Shown here: piece after piece, positions 52,015-61,231 of the stretch
How the letters are laid out: every line of letters begins with the position of its first letter
How positions within the stretch are numbered: position 1 is the first letter of the stretch
NCBI GenBank assembly: GCA_012656075.1
Contig: JAAKBF010000045.1
Coordinates: 124,001 to 188,000, forward strand
From: Phytophthora hibernalis
Lineage: Eukaryota > Oomycota > Peronosporomycetes > Peronosporales > Peronosporaceae
DNA: 64,000 nt
Direction of reading: 5' to 3'
Translations under genes and position numbers: made by a program
The notes under the pieces: model-generated
Told to the model about the DNA's origin: nothing
What the model saw: only the letters and a program-made list of their open reading frames with translations
The model's database searches: none

Positions 52015-53096
52015 TTACTTGATCGTCGCATGCAGTCCGTCGACAATCTGCTCCAGGGCCGGATTGCCTCCTAGAGAAGCAATCTCGTCTCGGATTTTTG
52101 CACCGTTTCGTTCAGTTTTGCGAGAGTGTGCTCTACCGCGCCAGTCTCGCGCAAATATTGCACCGCGTACCGCTTGAGTTGGATGCTCTTCGTGCGTTGC
52201 TTGAGGATACTCAGCAGTCGCGTGTCCTGGGGGTTCTCGCGAATAGCCACGATGAGCGGGAACGAGAACTTGCCCTCGGTCAGGTCTTCACAGAAACTCT
52301 TGTTCTCCATGTAAGCTTCGTCCAGCAGGTTCACATAATCATCTCTGATCTGGAAGTAGACGGCCAGCGCATTCACAAGCGGTGTAAAGCCGAGCGTCGA
52401 GTCACTGAAAGCCTGCATGAGCCCCACCGCCAGTCGAAAGAGTCCTCCCGTTTCTATTACCACACAACAAAAGTTCGTCACTCAGCAACTTCAACTTCAG
52501 TTTTCGACTAAGCCAGAAAGATCGCGTAATCGCAAAAAAAGAACCCAAGGTTGCACTCAACTGTTCTGCACCATCTCCAGGTACTCGTCCACTGTCGGAC
52601 ACTGCAGATGGTCCCTCCAGAAGATGTCGAGTCCTTGGCCCTGATGCAGTCTCAGCATCTCGTCCGTGTACACCTGCATGGCCTTGGGGTTGCCCAACGT
52701 CTGGCACCTCTGCAGCGACAGAAAGTACACGTAGTTGGCGCAGTTGATGGTGGCCGGCACGCCGAAGATGTGGTGGGCCACAGGCTGGCCACGTCTCATC
52801 TCCGAATCGTCCTCAATGTCGTCGATGCTGCGTCATCATTAAACAATTATTGGTGTGAGCAATTAAATCGCAATACACAATAATTGTAGAACAAAAGGTA
52901 GTAGAACGCACAGCAAACTCGCGTTGTGCAGCTGGTCCACGATGCTTTGGATGCTCTCGACGGCGTCTGTGGGTGCACGCAGCCAGGACTGGAAGGCGCC
53001 GATCATCTTGCCACGTACGTTCTTGCCTGGCAACTCACTAATGTAGACGTAGGGCTCCAGCAGCTTCGACTCGTTCTCCTGTACTGTTGTGGCCAT
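52015..53096 (-). CDS. geranylgeranyl diphosphate synthase, three exons
   Basis: Isoprenyl diphosphate synthase that extends allylic diphosphates to GGPP for protein prenylation and other terpenoids. Exons on the minus strand: 53096-52912, 52827-52562 and 52453-52015. Intron 1 (84 bp) has GTGCGT...GCAG; intron 2 (108 bp) has an unusual GTTGAG donor and AATAG acceptor. Exon joining creates NASLLIDDIEDD (first Asp-rich motif) and NKTGGLFRLAVGLM. The second Asp-rich motif is FQIRDDYVNL, of the DDxxN form seen in GGPP synthases. The product is about 296 residues. A one-base loss in a T5 run (52095-52099) shifts the last 26 residues; the conserved-looking end finishes at TAA 52015-52017. No targeting peptide. 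Convergent with the secreted protein gene, only 68 bases away. Confidence 0.9.
52454..52561 (-). other. intron 2 of GGPP synthase
   Basis: 108 bp, GTTGAG donor and TAG acceptor. Its removal gives QNKTGGLF, the family's conserved block. The donor is unusual at position +3, but other GT choices break the frame or the motif. Confidence 0.75.
52828..52911 (-). other. intron 1 of GGPP synthase
   Basis: 84 bp, GTGCGT donor and CAG acceptor. Its removal joins CT to CATC to give LLIDD, the conserved first Asp-rich motif. Confidence 0.85.
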
Positions 53097-53129
53097 GGTA
53101 GAGTGCTGACGTACTTGTGCTCGAAGAGG

Positions 53130-53144
53130 CAAATCGTAAAATGA
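53130..53144 (-). promoter_or_regulatory. oomycete initiator-like motif of GGPP synthase
   Basis: The minus strand reads TCATTTTACGATTTG, 34-48 bases before the start at 53096. Confidence 0.6.
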
Positions 53145-53620
53145 GGATCGAGAAACGCGAAAACGACGCGGATTGGACGAAAAGGAGAAATGTAGCCATA
53201 TTGACAGTGAATGTAGCCATGTTGAAGATAGCAAGTCGCACCGCCTTTGAAGAGCATGCCTCTTGATTCTCTTCTGTTGTATCGGAAGGATGCTATTGAT
53301 CTATAAATGTATTACGTATTGCTGTAACGTGGACATACGTTTTCTAGGCTTGAAATATGTCTGCCGTCTCTCTGCAGTTTGTCTTCGGCTGTCATCGGCG
53401 ATTAGTCATCCCATATCCTGCCTCGTGTGGGTTTCTGCGTATCTCGGATATTAGAGCAACCCCAACTGTACTGAGGAAGGAGTGATTGTAGACGAACCTG
53501 CGCTGTGAAGTTCTGCCGGATTGCAGGACTGCCGGACGGCGCAAAACCGTGGCCTTCTCGCTTGAGCGTGCCACTTTGATTTTTTCGCAGTTCACGCCAT
53601 CACCCCCTCTTCCAAAGAGT
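53145..53620. other. intergenic
   Basis: Includes a direct repeat ATGTAGCCATRTTGA (at about 53189 and 53209) in the GGPP synthase promoter. No gene. Confidence 0.45.
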
Positions 53621-53628
53621 CTTCGAGC

Positions 53629-54806
53629 ATGCCGAATCGAGCCCAGCTTCGCCGCCGCTGACGGAAATTAGCCGCTTTGGCCCTGCTGGAAGAGGAGCAA
53701 GGACATCACCACGACATACCTCCGCACAGAAAGCGGATCGTCATTTGCAGCTTATTTTCCACGCTCACCGGGCTCCGATTCACCCAGGCATGAGCAGGGC
53801 GATCGACCTGAACAAGCATTGCGCAAAGCCGGTTGAACGAAGCAGGCGGCATTCGATAGACACGTTCAAACTCCCTTCATGCCGGAGTTGCTCAACCTCC
53901 CAACCCCAATCCAGCCGCGGACGAGGGCTGCTCGGTTGACGACTTTCGAAGAGCGGGCGGAGTTGATCGCTCTTACTGCTACCGGATAGTCAAGGACGTA
54001 ATGCGTACTATTGTGGAGATTCCTGCGTTGCAGCTTTTGTTTCCGACATCACCCACGGATCGGGAGCAAGCCGCAGCGGGGTTCGCGGCGAGAAGTAACG
54101 AACGCGTCATGAGCGGGTGCGTGGCTGCTATGGACGGTTGGCTCTGCAATATTCAGGCGCCTTCTGACAGATATACCGGCTGTGCGGCGGGAGCTCGCCG
54201 TTATTTCAGTGGACACTACATGCATCCTGGTATCAACGTGCAGGCATGCTGCGATGCCTTCAGTCGTTTTGTTTTTGTCGAAGCAACGCATCCCGGGGAG
54301 TGAATGATTCTAGAGCTTACGATGACAGCGGCCTTCCAGGCGTCATTGAGTGCCTAGAGCGTGGCTTGTATGTTGTCGCCGATGCTGCGTACACCGCTTC
54401 AAACCATCTACTTACGCCGTTTACAGCTCTCCAGCCGGGCGAAATTTACAAGGATTCGTTCAACTTCTACCTCTCCCAGATCCGAATTCGTATCGAGATG
54501 GCATTTGGGTTGCTAACTAGCAAATGGGGCATTTTTCATCATCCTCTTCAGCTCCAACTCGACACATCTACGTTGGCGATCAAGTGCGCGGCTACATTGC
54601 ATAATTACTGTATTAACGAACGACTATCCTTCAGCAGCGACCCAGTTCTCGATGATCTTCGGCTAATGGCACGCGACCAAAGGTGTACACTTAGAGCAAT
54701 ACTGGCATACGAAGATGATCCGGCAATTGCAAGCCAAACAACCAGCTTTGTGCGCGATGGGCTATTAGAAAAATTACGTGGAATGTCGCTGTTACGAGGC
54801 AACTAG
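53629..54806 (+). pseudogene. PIF/Harbinger transposase (DDE_Tnp_4), N-terminus degraded
   Basis: The C-terminal two thirds are well kept: AAMDGWLCNIQAP (first Asp), RRYFSGHYMHPGINVQACCD, FVFVEATHPG, then YVVADAAYTASNHLLTPF (second Asp), FNFYLSQIRIRIEMAFGLL (Glu), and IKCAATLHNYCINERL. These are the DDE_Tnp_4 motifs of Harbinger transposases. A one-base loss in a G4 run (54295-54298) splits the frame. Upstream, from MPNRAQLRRR near 53629, the N-terminal region has stops and gaps. It is paired with the convergent minus-strand ORF at 54874-55589, as is usual for two-gene Harbinger elements. Confidence 0.75.
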
Positions 54807-54873
54807 ATAACTAAAGCTACCTATACGTTTTACTTTGGCTCCATCTCGGCCATCCAGCGGTGTACAAGTACGT

Positions 54874-55589
54874 TCACTTTTGCTCAACCTCGTGCACCAA
54901 GCTCTCACTCGCATTGCTGTCCTTGAGCATCTTCAACGTTGCTAACGCTGTTTGTACAGCAGTCGATGCCGATGTCACAGAGTCGTAGCTTGACTGACGC
55001 TCTGCAACCTCTTCATCATGCTCCGACTCCAGCAAGTTTGCGATACGTTCCACAGGGCTTAAGCGACGTCGCTTGCTTTCGTGGGATGGCGGATCTTCTT
55101 CGCTGTCTGCAGACCCTCCAATGTGGACATTTGAGCATGCCTCGCTACCCTCGCTCGTATTCCATCCCGAATTTGAAGCCAATCGAACAAATAGAGAACG
55201 TCAATTCGCCCTTTGCAGTAAGGGAAGAAATCCCTCTCGTTATACCCCGAGAGCTTTGACTTGCCACGCACTACAACGTAGCGCGAGGTGAGCTTCTTCC
55301 ACATATCCATCTGCTTCGCGCTCGAGTGCTTGGCGGCTTCCCAAGGACGAATGTTTTGATACTGAGCTCGTTCCTTTTGCTCTAGACCATTGTAGTGCTC
55401 CATGTTCTCGTTATAAACACGAGTAATGTCCAGCCAGTACGCGCTGTTCTCGTTGATGGCGTGCTTGTCCAGGTTCGGGCGACTTTGATTCTTGTCCGCC
55501 TCGAACATAAGATCCACAAACTGGGGGCTAAAAATAACGTTAATCAGACGAAATGCATCGTGTTGAGTCACGCGTGGCTCCGTCCCCAC
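54874..55589 (-). CDS. second ORF of the Harbinger-type element
   Basis: About 238 residues from minus-strand Met 55589 (MGTEPRVTQHDAFRLINVIF). It is helical and charged (QFVDLMFEADKNQSRPNLDK, YWLDITRVYNENMEHYNGLE, DMWKKLTSRYVVVRGKSKLSG, YCKGRIDVLYLFDWLQIR), then a nuclear-localisation-like SKRRRLSPVERIANLLESEH and a C-terminal helix. One break in a CCC run (55165-55167). In Harbinger elements the second protein is usually a Myb-like DNA-binding partner; I see no clear Myb motif, so that role is inferred from position. Confidence 0.6.
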
Positions 55590-55702
55590 TGCTTCCTGTA
55601 CTCCTTCCTATCCGGCAAAATCTAAACTAAAACCACGAACGTTACCGCAGTGTATGACTATTGCGGGGTACTTTTAATAGTATAATAATAGTATACTATT
55701 AA

Positions 55703-57530
55703 CCCTTCTAGCCCGGTATTCTGTATCCTACAGAATAAGCGTTTTTACAGGATTTAATATCCAGCAAGCTTGGCTGCAACCTCCAACGTCGCATATAGAT
55801 TTTTGTATGGGTGAGGTTTAGCCGATCCTTTCTCTCGGATGGGCGATGGGTAGATAGACGGGAAATCTTCTGTTGCGATAGAAAGACGAATATAAATCCC
55901 AAACAGGTTTGAAAATCCTGCTGAAAGCCCACATGCAGACATGTCTGCCGATCGCCCACTCCCTTCATTTTGAAATCGGCAAGCACCCCGGCGAGAATAC
56001 GTCCACACAGCGGTTGCGCAAGCTACGTCTCTAAGTCCTGAAGCAGCGGAAGCCGAGAGGATTAGCCGAGAGCTATCAATACGTACGGTCAACGATCAGG
56101 GGTCATTTGAATGATCTATAACGCGAATTGGCCATCTTTGAAGGCAGGCGATTCCATTGAATCTAATGTTGCTGGCATGCTAATGACACTTTTTTCAGGC
56201 AAGACTGAGTCATTCCAGTCATTTCGAGCTTCAGCACCCAACGCATCCAGAGCTCCGACATCAAAACCGAGTAACAAGGAAGCGTCGTACACAGCTCTAG
56301 ATTGAATTGACTACCATCTCGGACGCCATAGGCTCGCACGACGCCAAACCCGGATTCAAAGGTGATGTCTTTGGTGATGTTTCCGGACACAAGATCAGCT
56401 ACTGATAAGGCTACTCAATGCGTTCGATCTAGACAGATCCCGGTTGAATGAACGGCAGTGCCAACTTTACGACTGATCTTACTGAATAAGCAAATGTAAT
56501 GAATGACTTTATTCCGGATGATACAGAAGTATAGAGTAGCACAAGATGTATTGTATAATGAAGCGCATGCTCGTATGTCAGGTTAATACAGAGTAAAGGG
56601 TTTCGTAAAATCTCTACTTCGGGATAGTACGGCTTTATGATGTAGGGTATCTCTTGAAATGTAACGATATGCATCATTGATATGAGCGCTTTGTCCACCA
56701 TCAGCGCCATCGCTATCATTCGACATTCCACACGTGCATAAACTAGATGTAGCTGTCGCTGAGTATTGTAGACTGTTTGCTGTCTACAAGAACCACATCA
56801 GTAGCACACGTTAGTCAACACGCATAAATTCTACTACTCGACCATTCAGTACAAACGGAGACCGTACCTGTGTTTATGCTTGTACACGGGGCTCGTGTGG
56901 ATTGCTTCCGTTCAAAGCGGGACGTCGGAGGCAGTAATGCGCTCATGTACGCGCAGACATAGCACAATATGTAGGGCGACGACAAAAGGACTCCACCGTA
57001 ACTGAAATTGAAGATAAAGTTCCGTTAGCCTAAGCATATGAACGAGGAGGAGGAATATGTCAAACAAGCTACTTGGTTACCTTTATCTTGTCGTCCTGTT
57101 TCGCGCGCAGAGAAGAAATTGCCCAGCTCCTCCTCACTAAACCGTCAGATAGGAACTGGGCAAATTCTTCCTCTGCGCGTGGTCCGCGGTTGGAGAGTCT
57201 CCTGATGGCTGTTAGAATGGTTGGCTGACGTCTAGCGGTCAAAGAAGGCAGGTAGCCATAACGAAAATGTGGGGTATTTCTTGGTGGCAGGTTTTGACCG
57301 TGCTCTATCCTTCTGGGAGCCAATAGAAGATCTCTATTCTCGCAGATGGTGGATACATTGTCGATGCTATGGCCACTTTTGTTTCGTCTTTGTGCCAAAT
57401 ATGGCCGGTTCTGGATCATTGAGAGCGAAAGGGCTTACAGCAGCATAATTCTCGCAGGTTTCGAGGTATACTTTAATCAAGGTTATTGCTTACTCTGTAG
57501 GATACAGAATAAAAGCTCGGGCTAGAGGGG
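55703..57530. mobile_element. piggyBac-like non-autonomous element flanked by TTAA
   Basis: The left end reads CCCTTCTAGCCCGG and the right end, as its complement, CCCCTCTAGCCCGA. Both are followed inward by TTCTGTATCCTACAGA (a small hairpin) and TAAG. TTAA flanks both sides (55699-55702 and 57531-57534), as piggyBac requires. Interior frames (for example 57069-57419 minus) show no transposase motif, so it is non-autonomous or decayed. A TA-flanked Tc1-type reading (CTATTAACCC ends) is an alternative. Confidence 0.65.
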
Positions 57531-57723
57531 TTAATAGTAACCCACAAAAGTCATGTACGTACACTGCTATTAATATATGTTCGCCACCAAACTCATCACC
57601 TGCTATGTGCCGTTTGGAACAAGCGGGCATCGTTTCTTACGGTTTTGAATTGAGGATCGTTTCACAGTACCAATTCACACTTTTAACTTTCACTGCAAGA
57701 CGACACTATAACAGATACCAGAC
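57531..57723. other. 5' flank of acyltransferase copy 4
   Basis: Short upstream region. AACTTTCACTGCAAGACG near 57685 is a weak initiator candidate. Confidence 0.35.
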
Positions 57724-59051
57724 ATGAGCTCGAGTTCAGACGCGGTGCTGCTGCCTCTATCACCAATGGATGCAGTCATGCACAGCTTCGGGTTCGTGAT
57801 CCTGTACATTTTCCCGCCTTCAGCTTCCGGTCCCTACGACCTTGACAAGTTGCAGTCTTCCTTCATCACACTTGTCCAAGAAGACTACCCCATTCTTATC
57901 GGGGAACTCTACGTCGATTCAAGTACAGGGACAGTCAATGTGAAGCAGACAGCACAATCGCAACAATTAGGTGCAGCAAGGATTCGCTTCGAGACGAACG
58001 CTACAAGTTCAATGACGACCGAGGAGGCGATGAAGAACCGCTCGTGGGACTTGATGCCGACGTCGCGTGGCAAGACGGAGCTCATTTGTGTCAAGGGGAC
58101 ACTGTTGTCGGATGGGGGATGGTCATTGGAGTGGATGCTAGTCACACGCTGTTCGACGGAGAAGGCATGTTCACGTTCATGACCGTGTGGGGACAGCACT
58201 ACAGTGGTGTGAAAAAGGAGAACCGGCTGGTAGTGAACCATGATCGACACTTGCTGGGAGGAACAGGGACTCCTTCGAAGATGCCACATCCGGAGTTTCG
58301 GGTGGTTGAAGCTGCGTCTGAAGCTGCTAGCGACGGAGTTGAGACCTCAACTCCTGCTCCTCCGTCAACAGCCCATCGGTTGTTTCACTTTACCCCAGAC
58401 ATGATGAAGAAGATCAAGCAAGTGGCAACGCAAGGTGGAGTGTCTGCTGATAGTGAAGATTCGTATGTGAGCACAGTTGATGCCATCACTGCGTTGTTCA
58501 CAGTGTTAATCTCACGAGCGCGAGGCCACGGACAAGACGTACGAATTACCACTGGAGTGAATGCTCGTCGTCGCCTGAGCCCTCCGTTGCCCACCAACTA
58601 CGTCGGGAACGTCATTTTCAACGCGTTGTCGACGTACGCTAACATTGAGCTGCAGTCTGAAGGGGAGGGCGACTTGGTGTCTCCTGTCACACTTGGGAAG
58701 CTTGCTCGACGTGTTCGTGAATCAATTCTTCAGCGTGACGATGACTACTTACGGGATGCTGTGAACTTCTTGACGGAGCAGAACGATATTTCCGCTGTTC
58801 AGGTGGGCACCAATTTCTTTTTCGGGCCTGACCTCATGTTCACGTCCTGGTTGCACATGGGTATGTACAACGCGGAGTTTGACGGTACTCGACCTTGGTA
58901 TGCATGCGTTCCTCAATTACCGTGCTACGATGGTTTTGTAATGCTCACGGAAGCTCAGAAGGGAGGCGATGGAGTGGATGTTGGAGTTTTTCTCGAGTCC
59001 TCCGCCATGGAGAAGCTGGAGGACATGTTTGTGGCATATCTTCACGAGTAA
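57724..59051 (+). CDS. BAHD/trichothecene-acetyltransferase-like acyltransferase, copy 4
   Basis: About 442 residues from Met 57724 (MSSSSDAVLLPLSPMDAVMH). The HxxxD is HTLFD in VIGVDASHTLFDGEGMFTFM; it also shows EDYPILIGELYVDSSTG, DAITALFTVLISRARGHGQDV, FGPDLMFTSWLHMGMYNAEFD and TRPWY. A single break, one base lost in a G5 run (58114-58118), falls just before the catalytic motif. Best-preserved member of the family and nearly identical to copy 3, 28 kb away, so one arose by a recent duplication. It is followed after 546 bases by RxLR copy 4 in the same direction. The substrate is unknown; toxin or phytoalexin acetylation is only a guess from family name. Confidence 0.88.
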
Positions 59052-59535
59052 GTCGTTCTCAAAAGAAATCGTTAGCTTATCTAAGTGACATCAATGTACC
59101 TCACTGAAAAACGAAACGAGGAATTGGTTCTCGTGACAGTGGATGTACAGTACTCTCCTTGAAGGGCATTCCTTTTCTTCATGTGGACTTCGAACTACTG
59201 TTGGTTTGATGCAGGTAGCCTACTGGGGACGGATGCATTTTATTGCACCTTATTTAACAGAGATAGCCTCCCAATCTACATTTCTTGGTAGCACTATTAC
59301 TGCTAAAACTATCCCGACCACGCGCAGTGCCACATTTTCAGGTGCAATTGCTGCCGAAGAACCCTACAAGAAAAAAACGGCGAATCGAAAAGTTTGATAA
59401 AACCGACATGGCCACATTCAACTTTCAGTTTTCGGACAGTCCATTGTTTTGTGGTAAGCAATCTGCCCGTATTGATTACTTCGAAGTACTTAAGTATTCA
59501 TACCTGTATTACTGACGCTTACAAACCACTCGCTC
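59052..59535. other. intergenic between acyltransferase copy 4 and RxLR copy 4
   Basis: Contains TACTTCGAAGTA at 59477-59488. No supported gene. Confidence 0.45.
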
Positions 59536-59547
59536 TCACTTCGCAAC
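59536..59547 (+). promoter_or_regulatory. initiator motif of RxLR copy 4
   Basis: TCACTTCGCAAC, 51-62 bases before the start at 59598; identical to the motif of copy 1. Confidence 0.7.
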
Positions 59548-59597
59548 ACGCCATCTACTACGCAAGCCTCTTCACCTCTATTCAAACCTCACGAACA

Positions 59598-60035
59598 ATG
59601 CCGCGAAAATGCACCTTACTCGTTGTTGTGGCCATGGCGTTTACATGCTGCAATGCGATCGACCAGGTGGAGCTCTCCGAGACGCAGACCCAAAACTCGG
59701 TTCAAACAGACAATGTTTCTATCAACGACCGGAATAATTACCGGTTCTTGCGGAACTACAAGACAGAAGAACTCGACGATGCAACGGACAATGAAGTGAG
59801 ATGGGACGTGAGCTCATTGAAAAGCTTGTTCCGCACCAAAACGAAGGTGAATGATTTCTCCAAAAGGAATCTTGAACGAATGATGATCGACCCCAAATTC
59901 AAGAAAGACATGTTCGAGGTATGGACCAAAGGCTATTCCGAAGACAAGATCAAATCAATGCTAATCAAGAAGGACCCAGCGATGCTGTTAGACTTTATGA
60001 ATGGCAATAGCGCCCTTCGCCCACTAATTACGTAA
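59598..60035 (+). CDS. RxLR secreted effector-like protein, copy 4 (intact, EER changed to EVR)
   Basis: Intact, 145 residues. Signal peptide MPRKCTLLVVVAMAFTCCNA; RFLR at residues 49-52; the EER position reads EVR (residues 66-68), a change not seen in copies 1-3. The C-terminal domain (VNDFSKRNLERMMIDPKFKK, MFEVWTKGYSEDKIKSM) matches copy 2 and copy 5. The open frame extends upstream to 59394, but the signal peptide and initiator place the start at 59598. It forms a tail-to-tail inverted pair with copy 5. Confidence 0.88.
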   Translation: MPRKCTLLVVVAMAFTCCNAIDQVELSETQTQNSVQTDNVSINDRNNYRFLRNYKTEELDDATDNEVRWDVSSLKSLFRTKTKVNDFSKRNLERMMIDPKFKKDMFEVWTKGYSEDKIKSMLIKKDPAMLLDFMNGNSALRPLIT

Positions 60036-60159
60036 AGTAAGGCAGAACGCCAACCGGGTTGAGTGAGAAGATTCATATTTGGCGTTGCTAACGTAAAACA
60101 AGAACAACTACTACGTAGAATCTCATTTCATTCATCTTACCGCTGAAAATATTTACGTA

Positions 60160-60563
60160 ATTATTTATAAAGTCTAACAGCATCGCTGGGTCCTTCTTGA
60201 TTAGCATTGATTTGATCTTGTCTTTGAATAGCCTTTGGTCCATACCTCGAACATGTCTTTCTTGAATTTGGGGTCGATCATCATTCGTTCGAGATTCCTT
60301 TTGGAGAAATCATTCACCTTCGTTTTGATGCGGAACAAGCGTTTCAATGAGTTCAGGTCCCAGGCTCTCTTCGTTGTCCGTTGCATTGTCGAGTTCTTCT
60401 GTCTTGTAGCTCCGCAAGAACCGGTAATTATTCCGGTCGTTGATAGAAACATTGTCTGTTTGAACCGAGTTTTGGGTCTGCGTCTCGGAGAGCTCCACCT
60501 GGTCGATCGCATTGCAGCATGTAAACGCCATACAACAACGAGTAAGGTGCATTTTCGCGGCAT
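60160..60563 (-). pseudogene. RxLR-EER secreted effector-like gene, copy 5 (broken, 3' end missing)
   Basis: Inverted copy of the 59598 gene. The minus strand starts at 60563 with the same MPRKCTLLVVV signal peptide, then breaks near 60530, keeps RFLR, and breaks again in the EER/LGPEL region (near 60365) and near 60228. The C-terminal end stops short: after the LLDF(I) segment the sequence diverges into the spacer, so the last dozen codons present in the other copies are lost. Single-base losses may explain the breaks, but the missing end is real. Upstream, TTACTTCGCAAC (60610-60621, minus) is a one-base variant of the family initiator. Confidence 0.75.
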
Positions 60564-60609
60564 TGTTCGTGAGGTTTGAGTAAAGGTGAAGAGGCTTGCG
60601 TAGTAGCAC

Positions 60610-60621
60610 GTTGCGAAGTAA
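60610..60621 (-). promoter_or_regulatory. initiator-like motif of RxLR copy 5
   Basis: The minus strand reads TTACTTCGCAAC, 47-58 bases before the start at 60563; the first C of TCA is replaced by T. Confidence 0.5.
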
Positions 60622-60794
60622 GATCGGGTGGTTTGCAAGCGTCAGTCTGGATACTAATCATGTATACGGGACGATTGGAGCATCATAATTTATCCGCGGA
60701 TGTTTTGCGGATGTTCGTAACCCGCAGTTACCGGTAGTCCAGGAACTAAAGTTCTCTATTTTACTCAAGGAAATCGCCACTTGCAGATCTCCAG

Positions 60795-61231
60795 CTACAA
60801 CCGAACGATCTCCATCTTGCGCTGCTTGGCTGGCTGCAGTTGCGTCTTCTGGGCCGCCACCTTTTCCTCGCACAACTTGAGCGCAGCCGCGTCTCCCGCC
60901 GCCTTGAGCGTCGTCATCATCTCCTCGAACGTCGTCTCCTGCTGCTGCGCCCCTTCTTCTCCAGCCCCTCCACCGCCTGTTTATTTGCTTTAATTTGCAC
61001 CTGCAACGACGCAACTGACGCCACTCGTCCCTTGGGAATCGCAGCCTCCGCGACGACGCCGTCCAGCAGCTGCCGCGTCCACTGCGCGTTCTCCTGGAGC
61101 CGCTCGAAAGCGCGGTGACGCGTCACGCACAGCTGCTGCCGCAACGCCCGCGAAATCTCCAGCGGCGCCGCGCTCACGGGCGGCACGGGAACCTGCGGCG
61201 CTCGCCCTACACGCACGTGCTGCATCTGCAT
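60795..61231 (-). CDS. coiled-coil protein, unknown function
   Basis: About 145 residues from minus-strand Met 61231 (MQMQHVRVGRAPQVPVPP). Helical throughout after a Pro/Val-rich start: LEISRALRQQLCVTRHRAFE, RLQENAQWTRQLLDGVVAEA, SLQVQIKANKQAVEGLEKK, then (after a one-base loss in a C4 run at 60950-60953) TFEEMMTTLKAAGDAAALKL and EEKVAAQKTQLQPAKQRKME. High GC and clean codon usage suggest a real, conserved gene. The bases before the ATG end in GTCATGCAG, so an upstream exon is possible. No family recognised. Confidence 0.6.
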
